Below the pieces are notes generated by a model. The model was given only the letters and a program-made list of their open reading frames with translations, ran no database searches and was not told where the DNA came from. DNA of 64,000 nucleotides from Rossellomorea marisflavi. Lineage in GTDB: Bacteria; Bacillota; Bacilli; Bacillales; Bacillaceae_B. Both the position numbers and the translations under genes were made by a program. The stretch is taken from positions 2,422,001 through 2,486,000 of the forward strand of contig NZ_CP047095.1 of NCBI RefSeq assembly GCF_009806575.1, written 5' to 3'. Shown one piece after another: positions 54,847 through 63,571 of the stretch (within the stretch, counting starts at the first letter, position 1; each line of letters starts with the position of its first letter).

Positions 54847-54993
54847 TTAGTTCTTATTCATCTTTTCGAAATAAAGATTGCGGATGACGAAGGTTTTATA
54901 GCTTTCAAGCTTCCGTTTATCAACCGGATGGTGATAAATCCCCATTTTCTTCAGTTCCTGGAGATACCAGCCTTTCGAGTATTGGTACGCCAT
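54847..54993 (-). CDS. DUF2639 family small protein (YflJ-like)
   Basis: A 48-residue protein, MAYQYSKGWYLQELKKMG followed by IYHHPVDKRKLESYKTFV, matching the short DUF2639 family represented by B. subtilis YflJ (S-K-G-W-Y, then R-K-L-E-x-Y-K). The SD is AGGGAGAG. Function unknown. Its stop nearly abuts the repeat copy. Confidence 0.8.
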   Translation of the reverse strand: MAYQYSKGWYLQELKKMGIYHHPVDKRKLESYKTFVIRNLYFEKMNKN

Positions 54994-55052
54994 GCCTCTC
55001 TCCCTTTCAACCGTTTGTACAGTTTATGTACATCGGCGGGTGAAAAGACGCA

Positions 55053-56123
55053 TCATTTACTCATGCTGGATAATTCTTCATACATGTCCTGGATGGTATA
55101 TGCCTTATCGGCGTTTTCCATGGCAGAAACGTACTCATCCCGTTTGCTTTCAAGTTCCTTCACATGTTGAAGGAACGTTTCCGCGGTTACTTCTTCTTCT
55201 TCAAGCTTCAGGGCATAGCCATGCTTGACGAATGAGTTGGCATTGAGGATCTGATCCCCCCTGCTCGCTTCACGGGACAGGGGAATCAGAAGCATCGGTT
55301 TTTTAAGGGCCAGGAACTCAAAGATGGAATTGGATCCTGCTCTCGAAATGACAAAGTCCGTCATGGCGAGATAATGAGGCAGATCACCTTTGATGAATTC
55401 GTACTGTTTGTATCCTGGTTGTTCTATATCGGGTTCTATGTTGCCTTTTCCGCAAATATGGACAATCTGGAAATGATTCAGCAGATCTTCGAGGTTGCTT
55501 CTTACGGCTTCATTGATCTTTCTTGCCCCGAGGCTTCCTCCCATGATCATGAGGACCGGCTTCAGATTGTGATATCCGGTCAGGCGGCGCCCTTCCTTTT
55601 CATCTCCGGTGAAAAGTTCTTCGCGGATGATGGCACCTGCACAAATCGATTTCTCGGCAGGCAGGACATTCACGGTTTCCGGGAATGTGGTGAAGATCTT
55701 GGTCGCAAATGGGACGGCCAGTTTATTTGCAAGGCCTGGCGTCACATCGGATTCGTGGATTGCAACCGGCACCTTGGCGATTTTGGCTGCCATCACAACC
55801 GGTACCGACACGAATCCCCCTTTTGAGAAAATGATATCCGGCTTCGTTTTGCGAATGATGGAAAGAGCCTCGAGGACCCCCTTCATCACTCGGAACGGGT
55901 CGGAAAAATTCTTCCACGAAAAGTAGCGGCGCAGCTTCCCGCTCGAGATTTCTTTATAAGGAATATGAGGGAATTGATCGGTGATGATTTCTTTTTCAAT
56001 TCCGTCCTTGGATCCGATATAAGTGATCGCCCAGCCTTCTTTTTCAAAGTGGGGAATGAGCGCTGTATTGACGGTGACATGACCGGCAGAACCCCCGCCT
56101 GTAAATAAAATTCGCTTACTCAT
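55053..56123 (-). CDS. murG: MurG-type UDP-GlcNAc transferase
   Basis: A 356-residue GT28 glycosyltransferase (undecaprenyl-PP-MurNAc-pentapeptide GlcNAc transferase). N-terminal G loops are LFTGGGSAGHVTVN and the second domain has GGSLGARKINEAV and SRAGSNSIFEFLALKKP. It lies outside any dcw cluster, so it may be a second MurG as in the B. cereus group, or a glycosyltransferase with a related lipid acceptor. ATG 56123 behind AGGAG. Confidence 0.88.
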   Translation of the reverse strand: MSKRILFTGGGSAGHVTVNTALIPHFEKEGWAITYIGSKDGIEKEIITDQFPHIPYKEISSGKLRRYFSWKNFSDPFRVMKGVLEALSIIRKTKPDIIFSKGGFVSVPVVMAAKIAKVPVAIHESDVTPGLANKLAVPFATKIFTTFPETVNVLPAEKSICAGAIIREELFTGDEKEGRRLTGYHNLKPVLMIMGGSLGARKINEAVRSNLEDLLNHFQIVHICGKGNIEPDIEQPGYKQYEFIKGDLPHYLAMTDFVISRAGSNSIFEFLALKKPMLLIPLSREASRGDQILNANSFVKHGYALKLEEEEVTAETFLQHVKELESKRDEYVSAMENADKAYTIQDMYEELSSMSK

Positions 56124-56240
56124 AGTGATAGACTCCTAACTGTTACTCGATAATGGTGGATGCTCCATTTGGCATCATCATTATACACTTTACCAAAAAT
56201 ACGGCCGGGATAGAACAAAAATTCATGAAGAATACATCAA

Positions 56241-57707
56241 TTATCTCTTTCCTTGACGATTAAGGATGAAATCCGCCACGTTTTTGCCACTGATCGTCAC
56301 CATTGGTGACCCCCCGCCCGGATGGGTCGTCCCACCGGCGTAATAGAGATTGCGTACATCCCTGCTTACATTGGAGGGCCGCAGGAACGCTTCCGTCATC
56401 GTATGGGAGGCAATCCCGTAAAGGGCTCCCCGGTAAGCAGAGAATTTCCCCTTGATGGCATCCGGGGTCATCACCTTTTCGAACTCCAGCTGACTCCGGA
56501 TGGGGATCCCCTTTTGTTCAAGTGCATCATAGATCCTGTTTTTGTACCTCATGACTTCTTCTTCCGTCAGATTCACCGCAGGCGCATTGACCAGGATGAA
56601 CAAATTGCTACCCTTCGTCACCCCGGGATCGGTGGCAGCGGAATGGCTGATATAGATGGTGGGATCCTTCGGCAGTCTCTTTTTATAGAAGATGTCGTCA
56701 AACTCCTCCTTGTAATCATCCGTGAAGAAAACCTGGTGGTGGTGGATATCGGGCTGGAACTCTCGCAACCCTGCGAGGATCACGAATGCCGAGATGGAAG
56801 GTTCATAGGCATCAAGCTTCTGATCGGGAGTGGACGGACGGTCACGTTCCTCGAGAAGTTCTTTGGTTGCTGTGATATAATCTCCGTTCACAATCACAAA
56901 GTCACCCCTCACCTCTTCACCTGTGGAAGTCATTATGCCCTTCGCTTCCCTTCCCTCGACAAGGATTTTCTTCACCTTCGTTCCGGATCGGATCACTCCC
57001 CCGCATTCCTTGAAGAATGTCGAGAATCCTTTGGCGATACCGGTGTTCCCCCCCTGGGTGTAGTACACACCGTCATTCATCTCAAGATGTCCGATCAAGG
57101 AGAAGGTTGCCGGACATTTGTATGGAGATGATCCGATATACGTTGCGTAACGATTGAACACTTTCAGTACATCGGGGTGGCGGAAGAACCGTCTGTGGAA
57201 ATGGTCCATCTTCTCAAGTGGCCTTACTCTTGCGAAATTGGCGGCAAGGGATGGGGACAGATAGTCCCTCCAGGAGTTGAACACACGATAAAAGAATCCT
57301 TTCTCAGCAAGACCGTAAAGTCTGTTCACTTCCTCTAGATACGCTTCATACCTCCCTGCTTCTCCGAACTGAGAGAGCGATTCTTTCATCTCACCGGGAT
57401 CCGATGACTGATAAAGGATCCTTCCGTCCGGAAACACATTCTTTGTATGCCTGGTCAATTTGGTGAAGCGGAAATAGCGATCCGCATCACCACCGGCATC
57501 ATTGATCACTCTTCTGAAAATGTCCGGCATGGTGATGGTATTCGGTCCGAAATCGAAATGGAAGCCGCTCTCATCCACCGGCATCATCTTGCCTCCGGGG
57601 TGGACATTTTCGTCGATGATCGTCACATCAAATCCCTTTGATTGAAGGGTGATGCCCGCCGACAGGCCGCCAAGCCCAGAGCCGATTATGATGACTTTCC
57701 CACTCAA
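56241..57707 (-). CDS. CrtI/CrtP-type carotenoid oxidase/desaturase
   Basis: A 488-residue FAD enzyme of the phytoene-desaturase family: VIIIGSGLGGLSAGITL at the N-terminus, FDFGPNTITMP substrate-side loop, and the C-terminal family signature NLYYAGGTTHPGGGSPMV. Within the C30 pathways of Firmicutes it most resembles the 4,4'-diapolycopene/diaponeurosporene oxidases (CrtP/CrtNb). A TTG start at 57707 overlaps the glycosyltransferase stop (TTGA) behind AAAGGAAG. Last of a four-gene carotenoid operon. Confidence 0.85.
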   Translation of the reverse strand: MSGKVIIIGSGLGGLSAGITLQSKGFDVTIIDENVHPGGKMMPVDESGFHFDFGPNTITMPDIFRRVINDAGGDADRYFRFTKLTRHTKNVFPDGRILYQSSDPGEMKESLSQFGEAGRYEAYLEEVNRLYGLAEKGFFYRVFNSWRDYLSPSLAANFARVRPLEKMDHFHRRFFRHPDVLKVFNRYATYIGSSPYKCPATFSLIGHLEMNDGVYYTQGGNTGIAKGFSTFFKECGGVIRSGTKVKKILVEGREAKGIMTSTGEEVRGDFVIVNGDYITATKELLEERDRPSTPDQKLDAYEPSISAFVILAGLREFQPDIHHHQVFFTDDYKEEFDDIFYKKRLPKDPTIYISHSAATDPGVTKGSNLFILVNAPAVNLTEEEVMRYKNRIYDALEQKGIPIRSQLEFEKVMTPDAIKGKFSAYRGALYGIASHTMTEAFLRPSNVSRDVRNLYYAGGTTHPGGGSPMVTISGKNVADFILNRQGKR

Positions 57708-58798
57708 TATGATCTTCCTTTCCAGTTGTACGTTTGTTTTCTGATCCGTTTTACCATGGACGTCCACATGATGGCGATCAGGGCCAGACTAGCCAGTGGC
57801 ATCAGCCAAAAATGATGGGGAGATTGATTGGATGTCCGGTCGACAATGAACGTCTGGGCCCATACCACGATCAGCGGGAGACAATAGATTGCCTGAAGGC
57901 TGATGATCCCGTAGCCGAACAGCGGGAGGGGCATGAAGTAGAAGATGAAATAAAACAAGGAACATAGCCCGACCATGAAGGGATTCTGGCCAAGACCGAT
58001 ATAAATATTCTTGAGGAATCCCTCCCATACTTCACGATTCGTATCGTACATATGGCAGACGGCGTCACCTGTGTTATTGACCAGGGTCGCTTTCCATCCC
58101 TTTCTCTTCACCAGCCTGGTGATATGTACATCCTCGAGGAGGGATGATTGAACGGCTTGATGTCCGCCTATGCTTTCATACGCCTCCCTCTTAAAGAACA
58201 TGAAGGCGCCGTGAGCCGCCGTAAAAGCAGGGAGCGTCGTATAATTTGCCATAGATAAAGGAAGGTGGAAGAATACCAGGAAATGCTGAAAGGGAACGAG
58301 TAGTTTCCCGAGGAGCGGCTTGACCGGAAATCGTGGAAAACCCGTGACCAATCCTGATCTGCGGCGGTCCATCTCGTTGAGCACCTTTTCGATCGTATCA
58401 GGCGCGATGCGGACGTCGGCATCAAGGAAGAACAAATACTCCCCCTTTGCTTCAATGCTAAGTTGATGGCAGGCATGTACCTTCCCGACCCATCCTTCCG
58501 GGAGGGGTTTGCCGGCTATGACCTTGAAAAAGGGATCATCGCCAATCGATTTCTTCAAGAGCTCTGACGTCTGATCGGTCGATCCGTCGTCCAGTATGAT
58601 GATTTCCAAGGATCGATGAGTAAGACATTTCAAATTTCGAATCAAGGATACGACATTCCGTTCTTCATTGCGCATCGGAATCAAAAGGGAAACAAATGCG
58701 GTAGATGGAGAGGCTGCCTTCAACCGGGGAAGGAATGCCAAATTGAGGACGGTCAAGATCATAAATATGATGAGTATGGCAGTGTAGATCACAATCAA
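57704..58798 (-). CDS. CrtQ-like carotenoid glycosyltransferase
   Basis: A 364-residue membrane-bound family 2 glycosyltransferase. An N-terminal TM anchor is followed by the GT-A core (IPMRNEERNV, ILDDGSTDQT, FLDADVRIAP and LLEDVHITRLVKRKGW) and three C-terminal TMs. It matches staphylococcal CrtQ-type enzymes that glucosylate the carboxylated C30 carotenoid. TTG start at 58798 shared with the acyltransferase stop (TTGA). Confidence 0.85.
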   Translation of the reverse strand: MIVIYTAILIIFMILTVLNLAFLPRLKAASPSTAFVSLLIPMRNEERNVVSLIRNLKCLTHRSLEIIILDDGSTDQTSELLKKSIGDDPFFKVIAGKPLPEGWVGKVHACHQLSIEAKGEYLFFLDADVRIAPDTIEKVLNEMDRRRSGLVTGFPRFPVKPLLGKLLVPFQHFLVFFHLPLSMANYTTLPAFTAAHGAFMFFKREAYESIGGHQAVQSSLLEDVHITRLVKRKGWKATLVNNTGDAVCHMYDTNREVWEGFLKNIYIGLGQNPFMVGLCSLFYFIFYFMPLPLFGYGIISLQAIYCLPLIVVWAQTFIVDRTSNQSPHHFWLMPLASLALIAIMWTSMVKRIRKQTYNWKGRSY

Positions 58799-59502
58799 TT
58801 CATTCTATCCTTTCCTTTTAAAAACTGCAGCTTTTCGCTACTTGATGAAAATCCGCCGACCCAGGGGGTGAACGAAGAAAGATCCTCCTCCACCACTTCC
58901 GATTTCATCCTATCCAGTTGAGTTTCCATCAACGTCCTTAAGTGGTCGGTCCTTTCTTTCCGTCCGCCATGCAGGGGCGGGGCATCTTTCAATCGAATGA
59001 ACAGCTCCGGGCGCTGGTGGTGACGGAAGGTATAATAGAATGTGACGAGGACCACCGACACTTCTGGAACTTTTCCTATCAGGTAGCCCGGTCCATTAAA
59101 GAATGTAAGGGGACGCTTCTCCACGTGCTCCTCATCCCCTTGAGGGAAGATCCATACCGTTTTATCCTCCTTGAGGCGCTCTTCAGCGTAGCGTAAAGAC
59201 GCAACCACTTCCCTTGAAGAATCCCGATCCACTGAAAACGCCCCTATTTTCCGGAAGAATCCGTATTCTTCCATCCCTTTGCGGCTCATCATGGCATAGC
59301 TGTCCCCTTTCACCACATGCCGGTTCAAATAAAACACCAGTAGCCCGTCCCACCAGCTGGAGTGATTCACGAGCATAAGCCCCTGCCCTTTCCTTTGACG
59401 ATCATCATCCAGCCAGATCCGGTGAAAATGCTTTTTCAATTGAAAGGTTAAATATCCTGACAGGATCCGTTGGAATGCCGGACTTTTTTTAGGCTCTATC
59501 AT
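58795..59502 (-). CDS. PlsC-type acyltransferase of the carotenoid cluster
   Basis: A 235-residue lysophospholipid acyltransferase family protein with motif I NHSSWWD, motif II-like GAFSVDRDSSRE and motif III WIFPQGDEEH. In C30 carotenoid clusters such an enzyme esterifies the glucosyl moiety with a fatty acid. GGAGGGAATCCT precedes the ATG; overlaps cruF-like by 14 nt and the glycosyltransferase by 4 nt. Confidence 0.85.
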   Translation of the reverse strand: MIEPKKSPAFQRILSGYLTFQLKKHFHRIWLDDDRQRKGQGLMLVNHSSWWDGLLVFYLNRHVVKGDSYAMMSRKGMEEYGFFRKIGAFSVDRDSSREVVASLRYAEERLKEDKTVWIFPQGDEEHVEKRPLTFFNGPGYLIGKVPEVSVVLVTFYYTFRHHQRPELFIRLKDAPPLHGGRKERTDHLRTLMETQLDRMKSEVVEEDLSSFTPWVGGFSSSSEKLQFLKGKDRMN

Positions 59503-60265
59503 AGGATTCCCTCCATATCTTCCTGATGATCAACATGATGCCATATACAGTAAGCGTCACGAAGACCGCAAGCCATAGGCCTTCCACCATGGAAGTGACC
59601 ACGAACATTCCGACGACCATCCCATATAACCACCTCATCCTCCGGCTCCAGCCCTTTGGGAATGACGTATCCCTCAAAAGGTAGTAGAGGAAGAATTGGA
59701 TCACGAAAGATACATAGAACCAGCCAAGGAAGTTTTGCGTTGGAATATCATAATAAATGCCGTCCCCCTCCCAGATCCAGTATTGCCTGCCTTTGTAGGC
59801 AACTGGATCGATGATGAGATCCATCGTGACCGCAAGGATTGAAGTGGCAATGCTGTACAACAAGGCGTTCTTCACGGTTTTCTTCCCGTTCAGCATCCAC
59901 TCGAAGTACGCCATACTCGTGAATATGACCATCACCCATGCGAAGCCGATCGTAACGGGGACTCCGAAGAGCTGGATGCCGAAATCTTTTTCATAATGAT
60001 ATGACCCGAAGATCCATCCGTAATGGACTCCGAGTGATTCGGCGGCAATGGTCCCTATGATGATGATGGCAGAAAGCCAGTAACCCATTCCCCTTTTAAA
60101 TACCATGCCGGCATACAAGACGGCCAGAAATCCCGAAAGATATAAAAAAACGGCATTCGCCCATTGAAGTGCAGGCGGAAGCCAGTCAAGGGAAACAAGC
60201 ACGAGTCCGACTCCATACCAGACCAAAAATACGATCCACACCCAATTCTTCCATCTATCTTCCAC
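59489..60265 (-). CDS. CruF-like carotenoid biosynthesis membrane protein (DUF422)
   Basis: A 258-residue, seven-TM protein of the CruF/DUF422 family (carotenoid 1,2-hydratase-type in other bacteria). Signatures include AAESLGVHYGWIFGSYHY, VPVTIGFAWVMV and a conserved MDLIIDPVA. GTG at 60265 behind GAGGGAA. It heads the overlapping operon cruF-acyltransferase-glycosyltransferase-oxidase. Its exact reaction in a C30 pathway is not established. Confidence 0.82.
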   Translation of the reverse strand: MEDRWKNWVWIVFLVWYGVGLVLVSLDWLPPALQWANAVFLYLSGFLAVLYAGMVFKRGMGYWLSAIIIIGTIAAESLGVHYGWIFGSYHYEKDFGIQLFGVPVTIGFAWVMVIFTSMAYFEWMLNGKKTVKNALLYSIATSILAVTMDLIIDPVAYKGRQYWIWEGDGIYYDIPTQNFLGWFYVSFVIQFFLYYLLRDTSFPKGWSRRMRWLYGMVVGMFVVTSMVEGLWLAVFVTLTVYGIMLIIRKIWRESYDRA

Positions 60266-60364
60266 GGCGTTCCCTCTTTTCAAGATTGGATTTTTTCACC
60301 TGTCACCCCTATTCTGTGGTACAGTATGATAGTGCATTTTTCGCAGATTAAAGGAGAGTACGCC

Positions 60365-61725
60365 ATGAATGAAACTTCATCCATCCCCCAAAAAATCAAA
60401 CAGCTAATGGTCATCCTCATCCCCATCCTGATTACTCAGTTGGCGATGTTTTCCATGAATTTTTTCGATACGATCATGTCGGGGAAATATTCCCCAGCGG
60501 ATCTGGCAGGGGTCGCCATCGGATCATCCCTTTGGGTTCCGATCAGCACCGGTTTGACCGGCATTCTTCTCGCAGTCACACCGATTGTGGCTCAACTGAT
60601 CGGGGCCAAACAGAAACGGGACGTCCCTTCCACCGTTCTTCAAGGCAGTTATGCCGCCATCTTCTTGTCTATCCTGGTATTCATCATCGGGCATTGTTGA
60701 TCAGACCGATCCTGAATGGAATGAATTTGGAGTCGGATGTCCGGGAGGTGGCATATGCGTATCTTGTTGCCATTTCCATCGGGATCCTCCCCCTCTTCCT
60801 CTATACGGTCTTCAGGTCATTCATTGATGCACTGGGCATGACCCGTGTGACGATGGTTATTACATTGATGAGCCTGCCGATTAATGTGATCCTGAACTAC
60901 CTGTTCATCTTCGGTAAGTGGGGATTCCCCGAATTAGGAGGTGCAGGGGCAGGGTATGCTACTGCCATCACCTATTGGGTGATCGCCTTCATCGCCTTTT
61001 GGGTGATCCATACGAAGCAGCCCTTTAACGATTACCGGATATTCAGGGTGATTCCGCTTCCTGAATGGAACAAGCTGAAGGAGCTCTTAACGATGGGAGT
61101 CCCCATCGGCCTGTCAATCTTTTTTGAGGTTAGCATCTTTTCGGCGGTGACGCTTTTGATGAGCAACTACAGCACGATGGTCATTGCAGCCCATCAGGCA
61201 GCCATCAACTTTGCATCCTTCCTGTACATGATCCCCCTCAGCATCTCCATGGCCCTTACGATCGTCGTAGGGTTCGAGATCGGGGCCAAGCGGGTGAAGG
61301 ATGCGAGAGTTTATAGCTGGATCGGGGTTTCATTCGCCCTTCTCCTTGCCCTTATTTACGGCGCATTGCTCCTTACCTTCAAGTCCGATATTGCATTTTT
61401 ATATACCGACGACCTCCATGTACGGGAACTGATCGGCCATTTCCTGCTCTATGCTGTGTTCTTCCAGCTCTCAGATGCGGTTCAGGCCCCTGTCCAAGGT
61501 GCACTTCGGGGCTATAAGGACGTGAATATCACCTTTGTGATGGCGCTGATTTCCTATTGGGTAATCGGGCTGCCGCTTGGTTATGTACTAGCCAATTACA
61601 CGGCATGGGGACCGTATGGGTATTGGCTCGGTCTTACATCGGGACTCACCGCCGGGGCCATCACATTATCCATTCGCCTGATTGCCATTCAGCGCAGGTC
61701 GATAAAAACAGCCACGTCCCGCTAA
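60365..61725 (+). pseudogene. MATE-family efflux pump, frame broken at GGG (60689-60691)
   Basis: The N-terminal frame (MNETSSIPQKIKQLMVILIP... SGKYSPADLAGVAIGSSLWV) ends IIGHC at 60700. The remainder (LLIRPILNGMNLESDVREVA... to TSR) is in another frame to 61725. One extra G turns IIGHC into IIGALLIRPIL and gives a ~453-residue, 12-TM NorM/DinF-class MATE transporter for cationic drugs. SD AAAGGAGAG before the ATG at 60365. Confidence 0.88.
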
Positions 61726-61748
61726 GTGCTATGAAATCATAGATGAGG

Positions 61749-61782
61749 AGAGATGAGCCGTTCCGGCTCATCTCTTTTTTTT
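61749..61782. terminator. Intrinsic terminator
   Basis: AGAGATGAGCC / GGCTCATCTCT followed by eight T, after the MATE stop; overlaps the SDR stop at 61781. Confidence 0.92.
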
Positions 61783-62563
61783 ATAACCCTTCCTGATGAA
61801 AGACCTTCCCCAGCACATCCTTCCCCCCTGTCACAGGGATGATCGAGCCGGTGATGAAATCGGATTCCTCACTGCACAGGAAGGCAATAACACGTGATAG
61901 GTCTTCTCCCGTTCCCGGGCGCCCCACGGGTGTCGATTCATCTTCCTCTCCCCGTGCTTCACTGATTGAACGTTCCTTCCATTCGGGTACGATGTCACCC
62001 GGGCATACCATATTCACCGTGATGCCGTTGGCGGCTTCTTCCATTGCAAGGGTCCTCGTAAAGGATGCAAGCCCCGCCTTGGCAGCTGCAAAGGCAGAGC
62101 GGTAGATCCATCCCGGAGCCGTCTCCACGCGGTCATAGCCGAAGGTGACGATCCTACCCCAGCCTTTTCCACGCATATGTGGGATCAAGAGTCTGGTTAA
62201 GTAAAACACCGCATTGAGGTTGCCTGCGATGATATAATTCCATTCACCCGGACTGTACTCATCAAACGTCTTTCGATCTTTGACGAAGGGACCTGCGTTG
62301 TGTATGAGAATATCGACTCCTTCGACCTCATGTGACAGTTCTTCCACCATCCGGGAACAGTCCGCCTCGTCCGCGATGTCACCCTTGACAGAAAAGACCC
62401 TGTTTCCATATGTATCATGAAGCTGTTTTGTAAGCTCCTGCACTTCTTCTTCATGTTTTCGATAATTGAGTATGACGGTGTGTCCTTTTCGGGAAAATTC
62501 TTCTGCTGTTTTCTTTCCGATCCCCTTCGAACCACCAGTAATGAACACTACTTTTTCTTTCAT
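61781..62563 (-). CDS. Short-chain dehydrogenase/reductase with altered catalytic Tyr
   Basis: A 260-residue SDR with the cofactor motif FITGGSKGIGKKTA and the NAG motif (HNAGPF). Around the active site the usual YxxxK reads FAAAK (YRSAFAAAKAGL), so the catalytic tyrosine position is phenylalanine; the Tyr three residues upstream is out of register. The C-terminal GSIIPVTGG is normal. ATG 62563 or TTG 62566, both behind GGAGTGG. Activity may be altered; similar FabG-like YmfI-type proteins exist. Confidence 0.85.
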   Translation of the reverse strand: MKEKVVFITGGSKGIGKKTAEEFSRKGHTVILNYRKHEEEVQELTKQLHDTYGNRVFSVKGDIADEADCSRMVEELSHEVEGVDILIHNAGPFVKDRKTFDEYSPGEWNYIIAGNLNAVFYLTRLLIPHMRGKGWGRIVTFGYDRVETAPGWIYRSAFAAAKAGLASFTRTLAMEEAANGITVNMVCPGDIVPEWKERSISEARGEEDESTPVGRPGTGEDLSRVIAFLCSEESDFITGSIIPVTGGKDVLGKVFHQEGL

Positions 62564-62649
62564 CAAGCTAGATCCACTCCACGTCTCACTTTATACCTTA
62601 ATAGTATGGACCAGAGGGCCGAAATGCAAATGTAAGCTCTTTTTTATTC

Positions 62650-62692
62650 ACGAATGAACGCCCGGGTACCATACCCGGGCGTTCATTCGTGA
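62650..62692. repeat. Perfect 20-bp hairpin without T-tract
   Basis: CACGAATGAACGCCCGGGTA is followed by CCA and its exact complement. It lies 5 bp from the CAP-gene stop. On neither strand does a run of T follow (minus: AATAAAAAAG), so it is terminator-like but atypical; it may stabilise the 3' end or block exonucleases. Confidence 0.6.
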
Positions 62693-62697
62693 ATCGA

Positions 62698-63495
62698 TTA
62701 TTTGCTGATGAATTGTTGTGTCCAGTAGTTACCTTCTTCAACATAACCCACACCGATGTGTGTATAGTCTGAGCTCATGATGTTTTTGCGGTGTCCTTCA
62801 CTGTTCATCCATGCTTGAACGACTTCTTCAGGTGTCTGTTGACCCTGGGCGATGTTTTCACCTGCCGCTTTGTATTGGATTCCGAATTGCTTCATCATGT
62901 CGAATGGAGATCCGTAAGTCGGGCTGTTGTGATCGAAGTAGTTGTTCTTTTGCATATCTTTTGACTTTTCCTTCGCAACCTTGCTCAACTCGGCATCCAC
63001 TTTCAAAGCAGGAAGTCCTTGTTTCGCACGCTCTTGGTTTGTCAATTCCACTACTTTTTGCTCATACTGGCTCAATTGGCCGCTCTCATCAGAGGCTTTT
63101 TGCTCAGATTGCTTTGGTTGTTCCTGCTTTGCAGGTGCCTGTTGCTGCTGAGCTTTTGGCGCTTCTGCTTTTGGTGCATCTGCTTTTGGAGCTTGGGCTT
63201 GAGGAGCTTCCGCTTTAGGTGCCTCTGCTTTTGGTGCTTCCTGTTGATTTTCAGGTGCCGGAATGCTACCGTTCATGCAATCTTGTACGTTGATGGCTTT
63301 TCCATCCATTTGATATTTTGAAAGGATATCCTGCATCCATTTATTCAAATCTTCTTGATTAGCAAACTGTTGCGCATTCACGTTTGTATTTACTTTAGCC
63401 TGGTCCATTCCAGCGGCGTCTGCTTTGCCTCCGGCGAATGGTGCTGCAAGGAATGTAAATGCTGTTGCTGTCGTGATAACCAATTTCTTGTTCAT
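62698..63495 (-). CDS. Secreted CAP-domain (SCP/PR1-like) protein
   Basis: A 265-residue secreted protein: signal peptide to about residue 28 (APFAGGKADAAG), a linker with degenerate APKAE/APQAQ/APKAD repeats (about 88-120), then a CAP domain (VVELTNQERAKQGLPALKVD, HNSPTYGSPFDMMKQFG, AGENIAQGQQTPEEVVQAWM, NSEGHRKNIM). The metal-type His/Glu residues are present. It resembles B. subtilis YkwD and spore-coat SafA-linked CAP proteins. The leader is long and structured. AAGGAGG precedes the ATG. Confidence 0.92.
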   Translation of the reverse strand: MNKKLVITTATAFTFLAAPFAGGKADAAGMDQAKVNTNVNAQQFANQEDLNKWMQDILSKYQMDGKAINVQDCMNGSIPAPENQQEAPKAEAPKAEAPQAQAPKADAPKAEAPKAQQQQAPAKQEQPKQSEQKASDESGQLSQYEQKVVELTNQERAKQGLPALKVDAELSKVAKEKSKDMQKNNYFDHNSPTYGSPFDMMKQFGIQYKAAGENIAQGQQTPEEVVQAWMNSEGHRKNIMSSDYTHIGVGYVEEGNYWTQQFISK

Positions 63496-63571
63496 AGGTG
63501 TGTGTGCCTCCTTAATGAATGTGTTTTTCCTGGTGCAAAAACATCATACCATCAAGTTTTTGTTACATTTA

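Noticed and set aside
56322..57131. 269-codon plus-strand ORF
   Set aside because: Antisense shadow of the crtP-like gene, with no family resemblance.
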